Both the position numbers and the translations under genes were made by a program. 64,000 nucleotides of DNA from Humulus lupulus (taxonomy: Eukaryota; Streptophyta; Magnoliopsida; Rosales; Cannabaceae), in the NCBI RefSeq assembly GCF_963169125.1, contig NC_084793.1:214298652-214362651 (forward strand), in the 5' to 3' direction. Within the stretch, counting starts at the first letter, position 1. The number at the start of each line of letters is the position of its first letter. This document shows, in pieces, positions 11,691 through 24,000 of the stretch. The notes below the pieces were generated by a model. The model ran no database searches, was not told the origin of the DNA, and was given only the letters and a program-made list of their open reading frames with translations.

Positions 11691-13284
11691 GTTCATAACT
11701 TCGGTTTGAAAACACCTTTTTTCGATTTTCAAAAGCCTAAACTCAAGTACTCATCTAGAAATATGCAAATACAAATTATTTCCACAAAAAGAGATAGTAG
11801 AGTACGATCTAACCCATTGGAAGTCAGACCACAAAAACATGGCAGCATGTATTTCTACACATTCTAGCAAAAATAAACACAACTAGCAAAACCCTAGCCA
11901 CATGCAAGCATGCAAATAAAAAATTCAACCAATCTAACCCTCAAGCATAAAATAAACTTCAAAAACCAACAAAACAACCTATACAACAAGATCTAACATC
12001 AATAACCAAAAATAACTCAAAACCAACCAAAAATCTACCTTTGATGGTTCTAGCTTGGAGATAAGGTTCCCTTAGCCTTCAAACTTCCTCGTGTTTTATA
12101 CACTAAAACCAAGCCCCAAGGTTCCACATGCAGATTTTTTTTTTTAAAAAAAAAAAAGAAAAAAGAAATGTTAGGGTAGAAGATGGAGATGAGTGGAAAA
12201 TTGCCAAAACTCTAAAATCTTTACCTTTGTTCTCACTAAAATGTCAACAAGCTTCAAATCTTTGAGATCCTCCTAGAATCACCACTCTTGAACCCTATAA
12301 CACAAGATCAAAGCCATGCATGGATATTAGATCATATGCATACAACATAACCCTTAGGGTTTCGGGTTTGAAGAGAAAGAGAGGAGAAAGTGGAGTAGGG
12401 TTCGAAACTTACCCTTCCTTAGTGTGCTCTTGAGCTCCTCCCTCCTGCAATGGGGAAATAGTGTCCTTGGCTCATGGAGAGAAAATGGCAGAAAATGGAG
12501 AGTCGATGGGGCTAGGGTTCAGTTTTAGGGAAGATGAAATATAAGAGGTGATTTTGTTTTCTTGAGAGAAAAGGAACTTTAAAAAAAATGATTAGTTGTG
12601 TAAGAGTGGAATGATTAGGGTTAAGCCAATGAGTGGGTGAGGCTCTTACACTTCCTAGGGTAGGTGTCCTAGGCTCTTGAGAGCCCTAGGCATAGCCTTG
12701 ACCTCCCCCTTCTCTCTCTCTTGGAAAAGACCTTAATGCCCTTGCTCCTTCTACTCACTTCTAATGCACTCAAGGGCCCTTTGATAATTTCACTCTCCAA
12801 ATTTAACCATATTTTATCCTATAATTTTTAAATATCTCCAAGCTAAAATGAAATAAATGTGACCAAAATAAATTTGTCACATAACACATAATTTTGGTAA
12901 TTTACTCAATTGACCAAAATGCCCTTAGAGGCTCGGGCAAGAATTTCCATTCTTAAACCCGGTAGATTGGAATGAAATCATCAATCAAGTTTTCTTAAAC
13001 CTATTGGCTCGACTATAAATTCCCAGTGCCAGAAAAAGTTAATATTTTTATGCCATAGTATTTCTTATTTAATTTATTCGAGATTTTTACCTGATTAGGG
13101 TTTTTGACCCTGTCCACAACCAAAGGCTCGGTTTCTAAAAAAAAATGTACTTCCACAACATGGCTAGCATTCAAACATCACAACTTCTTGTAACATAAAA
13201 TGTTCCCCTGAGATACTACATAACACAGGGAAATAAAATACCGGAACTAGGGTTTACTCGGTGCCCTAAATGCGGGGTGTTACA

Positions 13285-14060
13285 AGGACAATATTTAAAC
13301 AAGTATGGATCTTCCCAAATAAAAAAAAATTCACCTCATAATAAAATTTTGATTTATCTTGTTTGGGCTAATGAGATGGTACTTCACCAGTAACTACATA
13401 ATTAACAATATCAGCACACCAATGCAGAGAAGAAACATACATTAAATGTTCATAAAGAAAATTTTCTATGATAGGGGTAGACTCTTTTATAATTTACCTA
13501 GACAAGTGATCAACTACAACATTTTCAGACCCTATTTTATCAAGAATTTCTATATCAAACTCTTGTAAAAGAAGTTTCCAGTGAATTAAATGAGCTTTTG
13601 CATCTTTCTTTGGCAAGAGATATCTTAATGTCGCATGATCAGAATAAACAATTATTTTAGATCCTAACAGATAAGATCTAAACTTTTATAAGGAAAATAC
13701 TACAACAAGAAATTCTTTCTCAATTGTAGAATAATTTAATTGGGCATCATTCAGAGTTTTGCTAGAGTAGGAGATTACATGAGGTATTTTATCAACTCTT
13801 TGCCCTAAGACAGCTCCAATAGTATAATCAGAAGCATCACACCTTATTTCAAAAGAAATGTTCCAATTAGAAGGTCGAATAATGGATGCAACATTCAAAA
13901 GTGTTTTCAATTCTTCAAAAGAAATATGAAAATCATGATTGAAAACAAAAGCATTATCTTTTCCAAGTAAATGACACAAGGAACGAGAAATTTTGTTAAA
14001 GTCTTTTATAAATCTCCGGTAAAAACCAACATGCCTAAGAATGATCTAATTTCTTTCACA
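13285..14060 (-). pseudogene. Athila-like RNase H and RT end
   Basis: Minus-strand remnant. From 14060 down it reads SFLGHVGFYRRFIKDF, the end of the RT region, then SFEELKTLL, and an open stretch 13979-13686 with FEIRCDASDYTIGAVLGQR, HVISYSS and TIEKE, which carries the RNase H Asp and Glu signature. It continues past a stop with [32 protein letters not shown] and [12 protein letters not shown]. RNase H removes the RNA strand during cDNA synthesis. Order and wording fit Athila. It is interrupted on both sides by solo LTRs, and internal stops show it is dead. Confidence 0.8.
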
Positions 14061-14065
14061 GTCTT

Positions 14066-16342
14066 TGTAACGCCCTGGTTACCTCAGAATAGTTACGGTG
14101 AACGGTGAACTGGAAATTTGACCCGCTACCCGAGTCCTTTGGTTAAAAACATGATCTAAGTGTTAGTATCAGGTTAAGGTGAAAAACCAACAAAAAGGAA
14201 AGGGTACACTTCATTAAGTAAACAAACTGCTCATGAGCCTTTCAAAATGTTTACAAGTAGTTCGTAATACAAAAGAGTCGCTACAGTTCCAAATTTACAA
14301 TCCCCGCCGGCCTAAGCGGCAAAAATAGGGTAAACCCCTAGTCCCTCTGAGAACTCCTTGACCGTGGCGGTCAAGCGGCCCTGTATGTACACAGCATCGC
14401 CCAAGCTCTCCACTCAGGGCTGGTTAAGCTTTTCCTTCCCTTTACCTGCACCACATAGCATCCATGAGCCAAGGCCCAGCAAGGAAACACAATAAGACAT
14501 GATATAATATCAACAACGATCATAATAACCCTTCAGGATTCTCAGTCCAAACAAATAGATGACAATAGCCAAAAGCCACGATAATGAGCATCGCTCCCTC
14601 TAGCCATGTGACGATAGGGTCACCAGGGCTTAACGGTTAAGTGATTCTTTCATATGTTCGACCAGGACAGGTGCATGGTGATTAGTCACCAACATAACCT
14701 TCCTCACGACTCTAGAGTCGAAGCTATGGACAACGTCCCTTAGCCACGTGACTAACGGTCACCGGGGTCATATACCTTGGCTATAGACATCTGGTCGTAG
14801 ACCAGGCAAGCGCTTATAAGTTCTTCGACCTTAGGGCCGGTCCCGCATTAATGCCATAGAGCCATTCAATGCGTGATCATCGACTTTAGAGTCGGTCCCT
14901 GACTAGTCAGTGTCATAAACAGGTAATCAGCGTTCATTAGCATTTAATATGCAATCCACGTCCACATATATCAACCAACATGCATCAATATCAAACCATG
15001 CATGTCATATACCTATACAGGGTGCAGTTGTACTCATACACCGTTTTCTTACCTTAGGTTCGAGTGAGAAGTATGATAAAGACGACCCCTGAGAACGATC
15101 GATCTTTTAGTTCCTTAGCGGTTACCTAATCACAACCAATTATAACCTCCATTAATGAGAATCCATAATAATAGGGTCTTAACCTAAGCACCACCCTCGG
15201 GACCTCGAAACATGCCCACACGGTGAGTAGATTCGATCCCGGGCCTTAAGGATTGAAACCCCAAGTCAAAAACCCTTAAAAACACTCAAAACGGGACTTA
15301 GAAGGAACAGGGTAGCGCTACAACGCTCAACCCCTAGCGCCACAGCGCTATACTCAGAACCTCCCAAGCGCCAGAAAGCCTCCTGAGGAGCGCTATAGCG
15401 CCCTAGGGTGGGCGCTGTAGCGCTACCTCCAGACCCAAACACCCCTGAACCGACCTTCTTCAACTCCTTCGATTCTAACTCGATTTCCAAGCTTCCAAAT
15501 CCTATTCTTGATGCCAAAAGAACCCAAAAACCATTCTAACACACCCCAAACATCACAAGCATGGGAACCCTAGCCAAAACTCCCAACAAAACCATGAATT
15601 CACCCTAGAAATCTCAGCTGCAAAATAAAACCAGAACAGGGCAAACCAGAGAAAACCATGGTTATAAACTTACCCAAAGCTTGGCTTATGATGGTCTTCA
15701 ATGGTGGAACACACTCCCAAACTCCCAAGGCTTGCTTCCCAAGCTTAAATCCTCAAAATTGGTTCGGAAACCATAAAGAAAAATGAAGAAAAGAAGGTAC
15801 GGGAGAACTCTTTTGCATACTCTGTTTTTCCACTACTTTCTTCAGCCATCAAGAGTTATATCTATCCTAGGGGTGAAATTTCCATTTTACCCCTAGGTCA
15901 ATTAATACTTTCTAAAGGCTCCCAAGGGCATATTTGGTACTTCCTTCCTATCTCGTCAATCATAATTAACGCTCTCCAATTCTCGCTATCCTCAATAATC
16001 TCAAACGCCAATAAATCACAACCCGTTACCCTATATCTCCCGGTAACGCTCTAATCATCAAAATCAACCCGAGACTCAACCCAAGTCCCGACACTTAATC
16101 CCGTTATGACTAAACCGCTACTTTAATATTCTACGATCGTTTCATGTCGAATAGCTCGAACAAACCCACATCATAATGTGGTCTCAACATATATATCATC
16201 TACATGCATACAATTAACATTATATTATAATATAATTCTCATAAGCATGCATAAACACATTTAACGGCATAATTAAACAATTATGGCCCTCCCGGCCTAC
16301 AAATCCAGCCGTTAACCATAATAGGGAATCCGGGGCATTACA
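14066..16342 (-). mobile_element. Solo LTR, Tekay-type, TSD GTCTT
   Basis: It starts TGTAACGCCCTGGTTACC and ends CCGGGGCATTACA on the plus strand, so it is inverted. GTCTT lies at 14061-14065 and again at 16343-16347, a perfect 5-bp TSD. The minus-strand module order matches the other LTRs: palindrome-like CCACATCATAATGTGG at ~16170, GTAGCGCTAC-type GC block (15300-15425), a broken GGTAAG...CTGCACCC motif (15019-15056), a hairpin array (14600-14920), then the GCTATGTGGTGCAGGTAA motif (14447-14465). Length is 2277 bp. It splits the Athila-like RT. Confidence 0.9.
14600..14920 (-). repeat. Cluster of short hairpins in the solo LTR
   Basis: Successive short inverted repeats: GTGAC-GATAGG-GTCAC (14608-14623), GTGAC-TAACG-GTCAC near 14748, the perfect palindrome CGACTCTAGAGTCG near 14707, and CGACT-TTAG-AGTCG near 14881, with weaker GACC/GGTC pairs between. 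They lie between the two conserved LTR motifs of this copy. Confidence 0.6.
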
Positions 16343-16347
16343 GTCTT

Positions 16348-17200
16348 AGGTGGGGGGAGTTTTGAAATAAGATCACCTTTATCTTTGTCAACTTCGATTC
16401 CCTTAGATGAAATCACATGCCCTAAGACAATTCACTTTTTTTTTACCATAAAATGACATTTTTCTCAATTAAGCACAACATATCTTTCTTTACAACGAAT
16501 TAGGACAAGAGAAATTTGGTACAAACATTCATCAAATGAAGATTCAAAAATAGAAAAATCATCCATAAATACCTCTAGAAAATGTTCAACCGTATCAGAA
16601 AATATAGAGACCATACACCTTTGAAAAGTTGCAGGTGCATTGCATAGCCCAAAAGGCATGCGACAATAAGCAAAGGTTCCAAATGGGCATGTAAAAGTGG
16701 CTTTTCTTGGTCCTCGGGTGCAATAGGGATTTTGTTGTATCCAGAATAACCATCATGAACAGTAGTAGGCACAACCAACTAATCTTTCAAGCATTTGCTC
16801 AATGAAGGGCAAAGGGAAATGGTCTTTCCTAGTGAGGGTATTCAATTTTATGTAGTCAATGCACACTCGCCATCCTATTTGGATCTTGGTGGGAATTAAT
16901 TCATTGTTTTCATTTTTGACCACATTAATACCAGACTTCTTAGGAACAACGTAGATAGGACTAACCCATAAACTATCAGAAATACGATATATAATACCTA
17001 CATCTAATAATTTAAGTACCTCATCTCTAACCACTTCTTTCATATTAGGATTCATTCTTCTTTGACACTCAAGGGTTGGATTTACAATTTCCTCCAGATG
17101 GATTCTATGCATGCATATATATAGACTAATTCCCTTAACATCTCCAATTGTCCATCCTATAACTTCTCTATGATTCTTTAGAACTTCTATCAATTTTTCT
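16348..17200 (-). pseudogene. Athila-like reverse transcriptase, N-terminal and palm part
   Basis: Minus strand. 17193-16753 encodes an open segment with HRIHLEE, PTLECQRRMNP, EVLKLLDVGIIY, SPIYVVPKKSGI and WRVCIDYIKLN, then HFPLPFIEQMLERL. After a frame change, 16659-16465 reads MPFGLCNAPATFQRCM and EVFMDDFSIF. The MDD is the catalytic Asp pair of the YxDD/FxDD motif. The sequence then runs to CHFMVKKK and LGHVISSKGIEVDKDK and stops at the solo LTR. RT copies the genomic RNA. Wording and length fit Athila. Frameshifts and stops make it nonfunctional. Confidence 0.85.
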
Positions 17201-17289
17201 TACTGTCCTTTATCTAAAGTAGATGCTATGATAACAGGAAAGGTTTCAGATTCTCCTAAGAATACATATTTCAAATCTTCAGGTAAAAC

Positions 17290-18065
17290 CTTAAGATCTA
17301 ATTTTGGTGGGTCAAAAAAGTGAATGCACAAATTATAATGGAAGAAAAGGTTCAGCTGGTTCAATTTTTTCTTTCCATTTTTTTGTGTCCATTAAAGGTG
17401 ATGACTCTAACAAATAATTTACACTATCAACAGAACTATCAACATCCAAATTCATGCCAAAATGATTAACACAATTTTTAAAAGAATTATCTTTGCTCAG
17501 AAAGAAATAATGTGTTTCAGACTCAATGAGATTCACCTCATATAGATCATCCCATTCAATAAATTTATTAGCAACATTAAAAACATTCAATTCAATAGTC
17601 ATATTTTCAAATGATAATTTATGAACACCATTACGACAGTTAAAGATTTCCTTAGATGTTGCTAAAAAAGGTCTACCCAAAATGATAGGGATTTGAACAT
17701 TCATGTTATCAACAACATGAGTATAAGGAACAATGAAATCAACAGAAAAATAAAACTTATCTACTTTTATTAACACATCTTCTATAATACCTTTAGGAAT
17801 TTTCACAGAATCATCAACTAACTAAAGAGTCATGGATGTTGGTTTCAGTTCTCCAAGACCAAGTTTCTTATAAACAGAGTAAGGCAATAAATTCACACTA
17901 GCTCTTAAATCAAGTAAAGCTTTATTAATGGCATGATCTTCAATAATACATGGAATTGTGGGACACCCAGGATCTTCATGTTTAACAAGACTTTTATATT
18001 GAATTATAGAGCTGACTTGTTCCGTTAAAAATGCCTTTTTTGGAACATTGGTGTTTCTTTTCGTA
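17290..18065 (-). pseudogene. Athila-like aspartic protease region
   Basis: An open minus-strand frame 17806-17333 carries GIIEDVLIKVDKFYFSVDF and IPIILGRPFLAT, the C-terminal half of the retroelement protease fold as it appears in Athila. The sequence upstream (to ~18065) still reads as KASLDLRASVNLLPYSVY-like protein, the region of the active-site DLGAS motif. It has stops and one break, so the catalytic motif cannot be confirmed. The protease would cut the Gag-Pol polyprotein. Confidence 0.7.
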
Positions 18066-18199
18066 GTACAAAGATCTTAAAAAAATTTAGTGTATGCATA
18101 TATTTGTTTAATGGCATCTAAGAATGGAATATTTATACTCATTTGTTTGGATACCTCTAAGATATCACCATATTAACTGCCTCTTTTGATCGAGACTAA

Positions 18200-19698
18200 T
18201 CTTTGTGGGAATGGGGCTCTTGGAATGAAAGGAAAAGGTTCACTCTTTTCTTTAACTAATTCTTTAGAATGTGAACTTTCATGATGAATCTTTTCATTTT
18301 CTTTCAATGAGTTTCTAGAGATTGAACTATCAGGTTGAGGTACATAATCAGACTTTTCAATAATTTTTCCAGACCTAAGAATAGAAATTTATTTGACTTC
18401 TTCATTAGATTTAGATGTACTTACCTCATATTGGCCTTTAGGATTAGGAATGGGTTGACTGGGAAATTTTCATTTTTCCCTTTCAGCTACAACAATCACA
18501 AGTTGACTTATTTGTGTCTCAAGTTTTAAACGTGATTGCGAATTTGTTTGCAAATCTTGTTGGGTTGTTTGCATGAACTTTTGTAGGGTATCCTCTAAAA
18601 ATGGTTTTCTTTGTTGTTGTGGAGGATATGACATATTAGGTTGGGCTTGGCTTTGATTGGGCATGTGAAATTGATGCCTTGGTTCATTAGAGGCTAGTTC
18701 TATCTCCATGAAAAGTTTGGATGATTTCTCCAATTTTGATTATAGGTGGGAGAAAATGGGCTATTAGATGGTTTCCTGTAAGCTTGAAGAGCCTTTGCTT
18801 CATCAGAGAGTGCTTCTCGATAAATAGGCAATGAAGGACATGATTGGGTATTATGACTTGTACTAAAACATAAATAATAAACTTCATTCCTAGGTGTCAT
18901 GGGAGCATTTATTGTTTGACTTAATGACATAGCTTCTACCATTCTTGTAAAATTTTCTAAAGATATTTTTATGGCTATGTTATCTTTTACATCCTAAATT
19001 CCCCATCTCTTAGGTGCATTTCGATATAGGATCTAGACAATTCCACTATTGTGAATTTACCAATAAAGTTTCAAGAGACTCCCAAGCCTGTTGTCCTTGA
19101 AATTGTAAAAAATTTCCTGTATGCATGGATTGAATCATTTGACGGTTTGAAGAAGTTAGACCATCATAAAAACATTTTACTAATCTCCATTTTTCAAATC
19201 CATAATGTGTGCATTTTAACAACAAATATTTAAATCTTTCCCAGCACTCGTAAAATTCTTCATTATCTTTAGTGTAAAATTCAAATATTTCTCCTCTAAT
19301 ACTATCAGTTTTGGACATGGAGAAGAATTTGGTCAAAAATTTATTAAATAATTGGTCCAAAGTAGTTATGGTTCCAGCTGGAAGGGAGTTTAACCAGACT
19401 TTAGACTTATCTTTTAATGAGAATGGAAAAAGTCTAAGCCTAATTGAATCATCAATTTTTTAAAAAAATTTAAAAGTAGAACAAATTTCTAAGAAATCTT
19501 TAATATTCATGTAGGGATCCCTCTCTATCTAACCCATAAAAAGATGGTAACAATTGAATTGTAGAGGGTTTAAACTCAAAATGGGTAGCATTAGTTTCAG
19601 AAAAAAACAATGCATGATGGAGGATTAGAAGAAATGGGAGAGAAATACTCAATAAGAGTTTTCTCTTGAGCAATAGGAATTTTTCGATTTTGTTTCAT
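18200..19698 (-). pseudogene. Athila-like gag
   Basis: Minus strand, probably starting at ATG 19698-19696 (MKQNRKIPIAQEKTL). The capsid-like core is open at 19360-19046: DQLFNKFLTKFFSMSKTDSI, EFYECWERFKYLLLKC, RLVKCFYDGLTSSNRQMI, then AWESLETL, all standard Athila Gag landmarks. Further pieces at 18942-18687 and 18733-18470 carry a C-x2-x2-type stretch (YYLCFSTSHNTQSCPS, an imperfect zinc knuckle) and a Gln-rich coiled region ending LETQISQLV. It forms the particle core. Frameshifts and stops separate the pieces. Confidence 0.75.
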
Positions 19699-20751
19699 AA
19701 TGTATAAATTTTCACTTTTAATTTCAATACTAGATAATCTTCTTTTAACAAGACATTTTTTTAGAATTTCTTTACCAACGAATCATACACCAAATATTAT
19801 AATTTTTCTAAAATTTTTAATTTTTTTTAGGAGGGAGTGCTACTATAATAGAAATTATAATAATATCGTTAAAATAAGCAAAAATCATTAACATTATATT
19901 GTATCAACACAAAAATAAAACTTAATTAAGTATACTAGATTTTATCGTCCATCTTAATAATAAGAGAACTTAGAAACCTATAAAAATAAGTAAATAAAAA
20001 AATGTCTCCGAGTGCTAACATCGTTTTCTCTGTTTCAAATAATATATTTTTTCTAACCACCTAAGCACCTATTTATATAAGGTAAAATGACTAAAAGTGA
20101 AATAAATCTTACTACAAATTACATATAGTAATTTTTGGAATTAAAATATCTTAGATTCAGAGTGAACATGTGGCAGCTTGTCATTGGTTGAAGTGGGCAG
20201 CAACTTGACGCATGGCAGCTTGTTATTTGGTTAAGTTGGCAGCAATGGGACATGTGGCAGCTAGAGAGAAGAAGGCAAAAAGCACTTTTGACAGCTGTGT
20301 TTTTCGTCCAAGCCGAAGCCAAGTCACGCCAAGGGCGCCTGTCTGAGACACACGGAGCAGGTTGCTCCATGTGGTTCACACGCGCGTGAAGCGCATAGAG
20401 GAGAGGGGACAAGCGTGTCTAATGCGGCAGGCTTGTGTAGAAGGTGGCACTTGTCACCTGGGGACAGTTTTGGGTCCTTGGGCCGTGTGGGCCTAGGGAG
20501 TTTTGGGCCATTCTCTTCTTTGCAAAAATGTCAATTCTCTTTTTTTTTTTTTTGCCTCAAATTTGCTTCATTCTTTAATTCATTTTCTGTCAGAAATGTT
20601 ATTTTTTTCTCAAAACAAATATCAAATTAAATCCAAACTAAAATATTGTTAACATAAAAATATATCACAATAATTCTATAAAAATATTATTTAAAATTTA
20701 ATTTATTTTGATTTTTTAGAACAATAAATATGCATTTTTGAGCATTTATCA
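19699..20751 (-). mobile_element. Athila-like leader and 5' LTR
   Basis: On the minus strand the LTR starts at 20751 with TGATAAATGCTCAAAAATGC. The other LTR edge is not clear; it should lie near 19830-19900, just before the gag leader. The plus-strand flank ACCCA (20752-20756) is the candidate TSD at this end, where the element interrupts the T3 integrase (IHMDGMG, just after the YNNSYQATIKVAPYEML stretch). A homopolymer T run (~20538-20553) and a GC-rich patch around CACACGCGCGTGAAGCGC (20376) lie within it. The 3' LTR at the far left was not found. Confidence 0.55.
20166..20262 (-). repeat. 41/42-bp repeat in the Athila-like LTR
   Basis: TGGCAGCTTG-type units start at 20171, 20213 and 20254, each running through a TTGG-TT-AAGT-GGCAGCAA block. 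Two and a half units are visible. Confidence 0.6.
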
Positions 20752-21011
20752 ACCCATTCCATCCATATGGATTGATGAATAGCACTTCCTACAATACAAC
20801 ATCTCATATGGGGCTACCTTGATCGTTGCCTGGTAACTATTGTTGTAGGAAAACTCAATCAAAGGAAAGTACTTATTCCATGATCCCTCGAAGTCCAATA
20901 CACATGCTCAAAGTATGTCTTCTAATACCTAGATCGTCCTCTCAGATTGTCCATCTATCTGATGATGAAAAGTAGTACTAAACTTCAGCTTTGTACCCAT
21001 TGCCTTCTATA
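20752..21011 (-). pseudogene. T3 (Tekay-like) integrase, C-terminal core piece
   Basis: Minus strand from 21011 downward: KAMGTKLKFSTTFHHQIDGQ then SERTI with the catalytic Glu region, LEDILSACVLDF, GSWNKYFPLIEFSYNNSYQ and APYEMLYCRKC. Its closest relatives in the window are the integrases of T1 and T2. A TAG follows SERTI. Upstream integrase sequence resumes at 24861 once the solo LTR and one CTATA copy are removed. Confidence 0.85.
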
Positions 21012-24000
21012 TGTAACATCCTGCGTTTCACGTACCTTTAAACGACTCGGGTCGGATTTTTCCCCGAGTTAAGAATATTATTTTAAATAATATTATATTT
21101 GTTTGGAATTTATTTCCATGAGTTATTGCTAACCAAATTATGAATTTTGTGATTAAAAGTCAAGATAAGACTTTCGGTCTTGGACCGACACAAAAATCCT
21201 AATCGGGTAAAAATCTTGGAAAATAAAATGAAAAACTATGGAAAATATATGTTGGGCATAAAATACATTCATGAAAATTAAAGTTTGGTAAAAAATAATA
21301 AACAGAAGAGGAAATGGAAATTTTAGGGTGTTTTGTGTTAAAATGCTTAATTTTACCGAATTAGGCAATTTTATTCCATAAATGGACCTTAGGTTAAATT
21401 TATTGCGTGATTAATTAAATTAAATGCGAGAGACATTTAATTTAATTATTATATGTTAAGTTTTGTTTTTAAAACTTTATATGAGTGAAAAATGTTATAA
21501 AGTCATTTTGGATTTTTTCTTCTTAGGAAATGTTTATTAGCCCTTATATAAAATATATATAGTATAAATGCATAAAAAGAAAAGAGGTAGCTGGTCATGT
21601 TAGAGTTTTAAATTGTGTGGACCAAATTAATTAAGTTTTAAATCCCATTTAAATTAGGGTTAATGGCATGAAGATGTTAAAGTTATAAACACTTGAGTGT
21701 TTTAGATATTTAAGGTCTAAACTCTTCCAACACCCCCCTCCTCTCATAAATCACTCTCATCTTGTTAAAAATTTATCTCTCAAGTTTTCTCTCCATTTTC
21801 AACCATCGAGAACACTAAGAAAGCTTGGAAGCTTAAGCTTTGGTCTAAGAAGATTTTCCCTAAGGTGAAGTTTAAAAAAACTTGACTTTTGTAAAGCTTT
21901 TAACCATAGATCTTTCAATAGCTAACTATATATGTTGTTGGGGGAGTTGGTTAAGATTTTGAAAGAGTTTTGAAGGATTCAAAGCTAGTAGAAACATCAA
22001 AACCTAAAGCAAGAACAACAAGAGGTAAACAGTTTACTTTTTATGGTTGTTATTGTATGGTATTTATTTTTTTAAGTATTATTTTGTATATTTAATGCTT
22101 AAAGTTTCTTATTGGTGATGTAATAAGGCTATGGTAGTTATTTTATAATTTTTATGATGCTTGTGTGTTGATTTTTGAAAATAGGGACCAAAATCCCTAA
22201 CGGGTTTTGTTGAAAACCCTAAAACAAAAGTTTAGAGCTGTGACTTCCAAGGGATCAAGCATCCAATGTATATTTATTTTGTAAAATTAAATTGTACTGT
22301 GATTTTATTGAGATGGAGTACATAAAAGTGAGCTTTTGAAACACTCAAAAACGTTTGGAAATGAGTGAATTATGCTATTTCTAAAATCAACCCAGTTTTT
22401 TCTAAAATTTTGTGGACATATTCTTGGCATAACCTAGTATTCCACTATAAAATTTGGTAACTAAATAATGAACAGTTTGAGAGTTATTAAGTGCCAATGT
22501 TTGGAAAAAAAAATAAGGACTTGAAAATAATGTCATTTTTACCTCAATGTTTGGAATATATTTTCACCAATAAAAAATGCTCATTTTGACCTAAGATTTT
22601 ACAAAGACCTAAAAGGCATACGAAATATTGAATTGGAAAATTTTGATAACAATTGGGTAAGTAAATTTCAAGTTATGACCTAACAAAGTATATAGTTAAA
22701 AATTGGAAAAAGTGAGGTTTTCACGCTTAGTGTAAAAATGAGATTTTGAAGATAAAAAGTACATTTTTGCATATTAGTGAGAATTATTTTTATTAAAGAA
22801 TTTTTATTTTGACTTAAAATACCACTTTTAGATTAGTGAGAATTATTTTTATTAAAGAATTTTTATTCTTTCTAAAAATAAAAGATTTAATTTATTATTA
22901 AGTTGATAAATTAAAAGAGGGTTTAAAACCCCTATATTTTGATAAAATAATTAAGTAAATGTCAAGATAAGAAATTATTAACGATTTCTCTTAATTAAGT
23001 TAAAATTAGTCGATTTTCTTAAAACATTTTTTAGTGATTAAAACTTTAAGAAAAATTAAGATGTTATTTTCTTGAAAAATAATTGAGGAATTTAATTAGT
23101 ATTTTCTGGATATAATACCGGCTAAAATCTTCTAAATATTTGACCGACTTGTTGAAAGTACGGGTTAATAGCGATACTTTTAAAGAATAAGATTTTAGCG
23201 AAATGTGAGAAAATACTATTCCGATACCTGAGCCTAGGTATCAAGACCATAGGATAGGTCTTCCGAGACTTAGGGTTTAGTCTCAAATTTTTTAGTATGA
23301 ATTTCTTGAATGGGTTTAAAACCAAATAAGAATCATTAAACCTTACAAATGATTTTTAAAATGACCAAACTGCACAAAATAATAATAATGAATTATGAAG
23401 TACCATAATTAATCTGAGTATATTGTATGGATAATTACAGTATTGGCTAAGCATAACTGAACTATATATTGGAGGGTGAAATCTTGCTGAGAGCAAAGGA
23501 CTCCAAGTAAGTCAACTTCTATTGTGTGGCTACAACATGAAATGACTATTGTATAGAGACACATGCACATATATACACTGTCGTAGGAAGTTTGCAGAGA
23601 CGTTAATCTAGTGGGTGCTGATTCAGAAAATATGACCGGTAGATATCCATCATATTCTAGACGACTGATCCTCATCACACTGCTTGATTTTATTAAGTCT
23701 AGTTCATTACCGCGACGAGTGGCCAAGAGGTGAGGATTGCTGGCTTAAACCTAGGGGTGCCAAAATGAATGGGACCTAGGGGCCCTTATGCTTACTTAAT
23801 CAGTGAACGGTTAGAACCCGAGCAAGTGCTCTGATAAGTTATTCCTGGATAGTAGCCGTGAATATTGGTCATTCAGTGAGAGTTCCTAGAGATACTAGGG
23901 GTTGCCAAGTTTGAGTGAGGCTGAACACCCTAGGGGCAACTGCTCACTAGCACCACTAATTAACATAGAAGTCTTTATAAACCCGTATAACTTCGATTAC

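Larger units (their letters stand above)
8835..13284 (-). mobile_element. Very long solo LTR, 4.45 kb
   Basis: On the plus strand it starts TGTAACGTCCCG and ends CGGGGTGTTACA; read on the minus strand these are the TGTAACACCCCG start and CGGGACGTTACA end used by the TGTAAC family. Flanks CGGAC (8830-8834) and AGGAC (13285-13289) form a TSD with one mismatch. Removing it rejoins the Athila-like integrase in frame (KYC then PDQIVRRC). No primer site, gag or pol was found inside. It contains two sets of ~190-bp tandem repeats (about 9650-10030 and 11060-11690). Sequence near 9100-9150 is related to the end region (24570-24640) of the long solo LTR at 21012-24860. Confidence 0.8.

Noticed and set aside
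20415..20630. 71-codon open frame with a T-rich end
   Set aside because: Within the Athila-like LTR; translation of a homopolymer tract.
23409..23726. 105-codon minus-strand frame
   Set aside because: Inside the 21012-24860 LTR, no domain, no support from neighbours.
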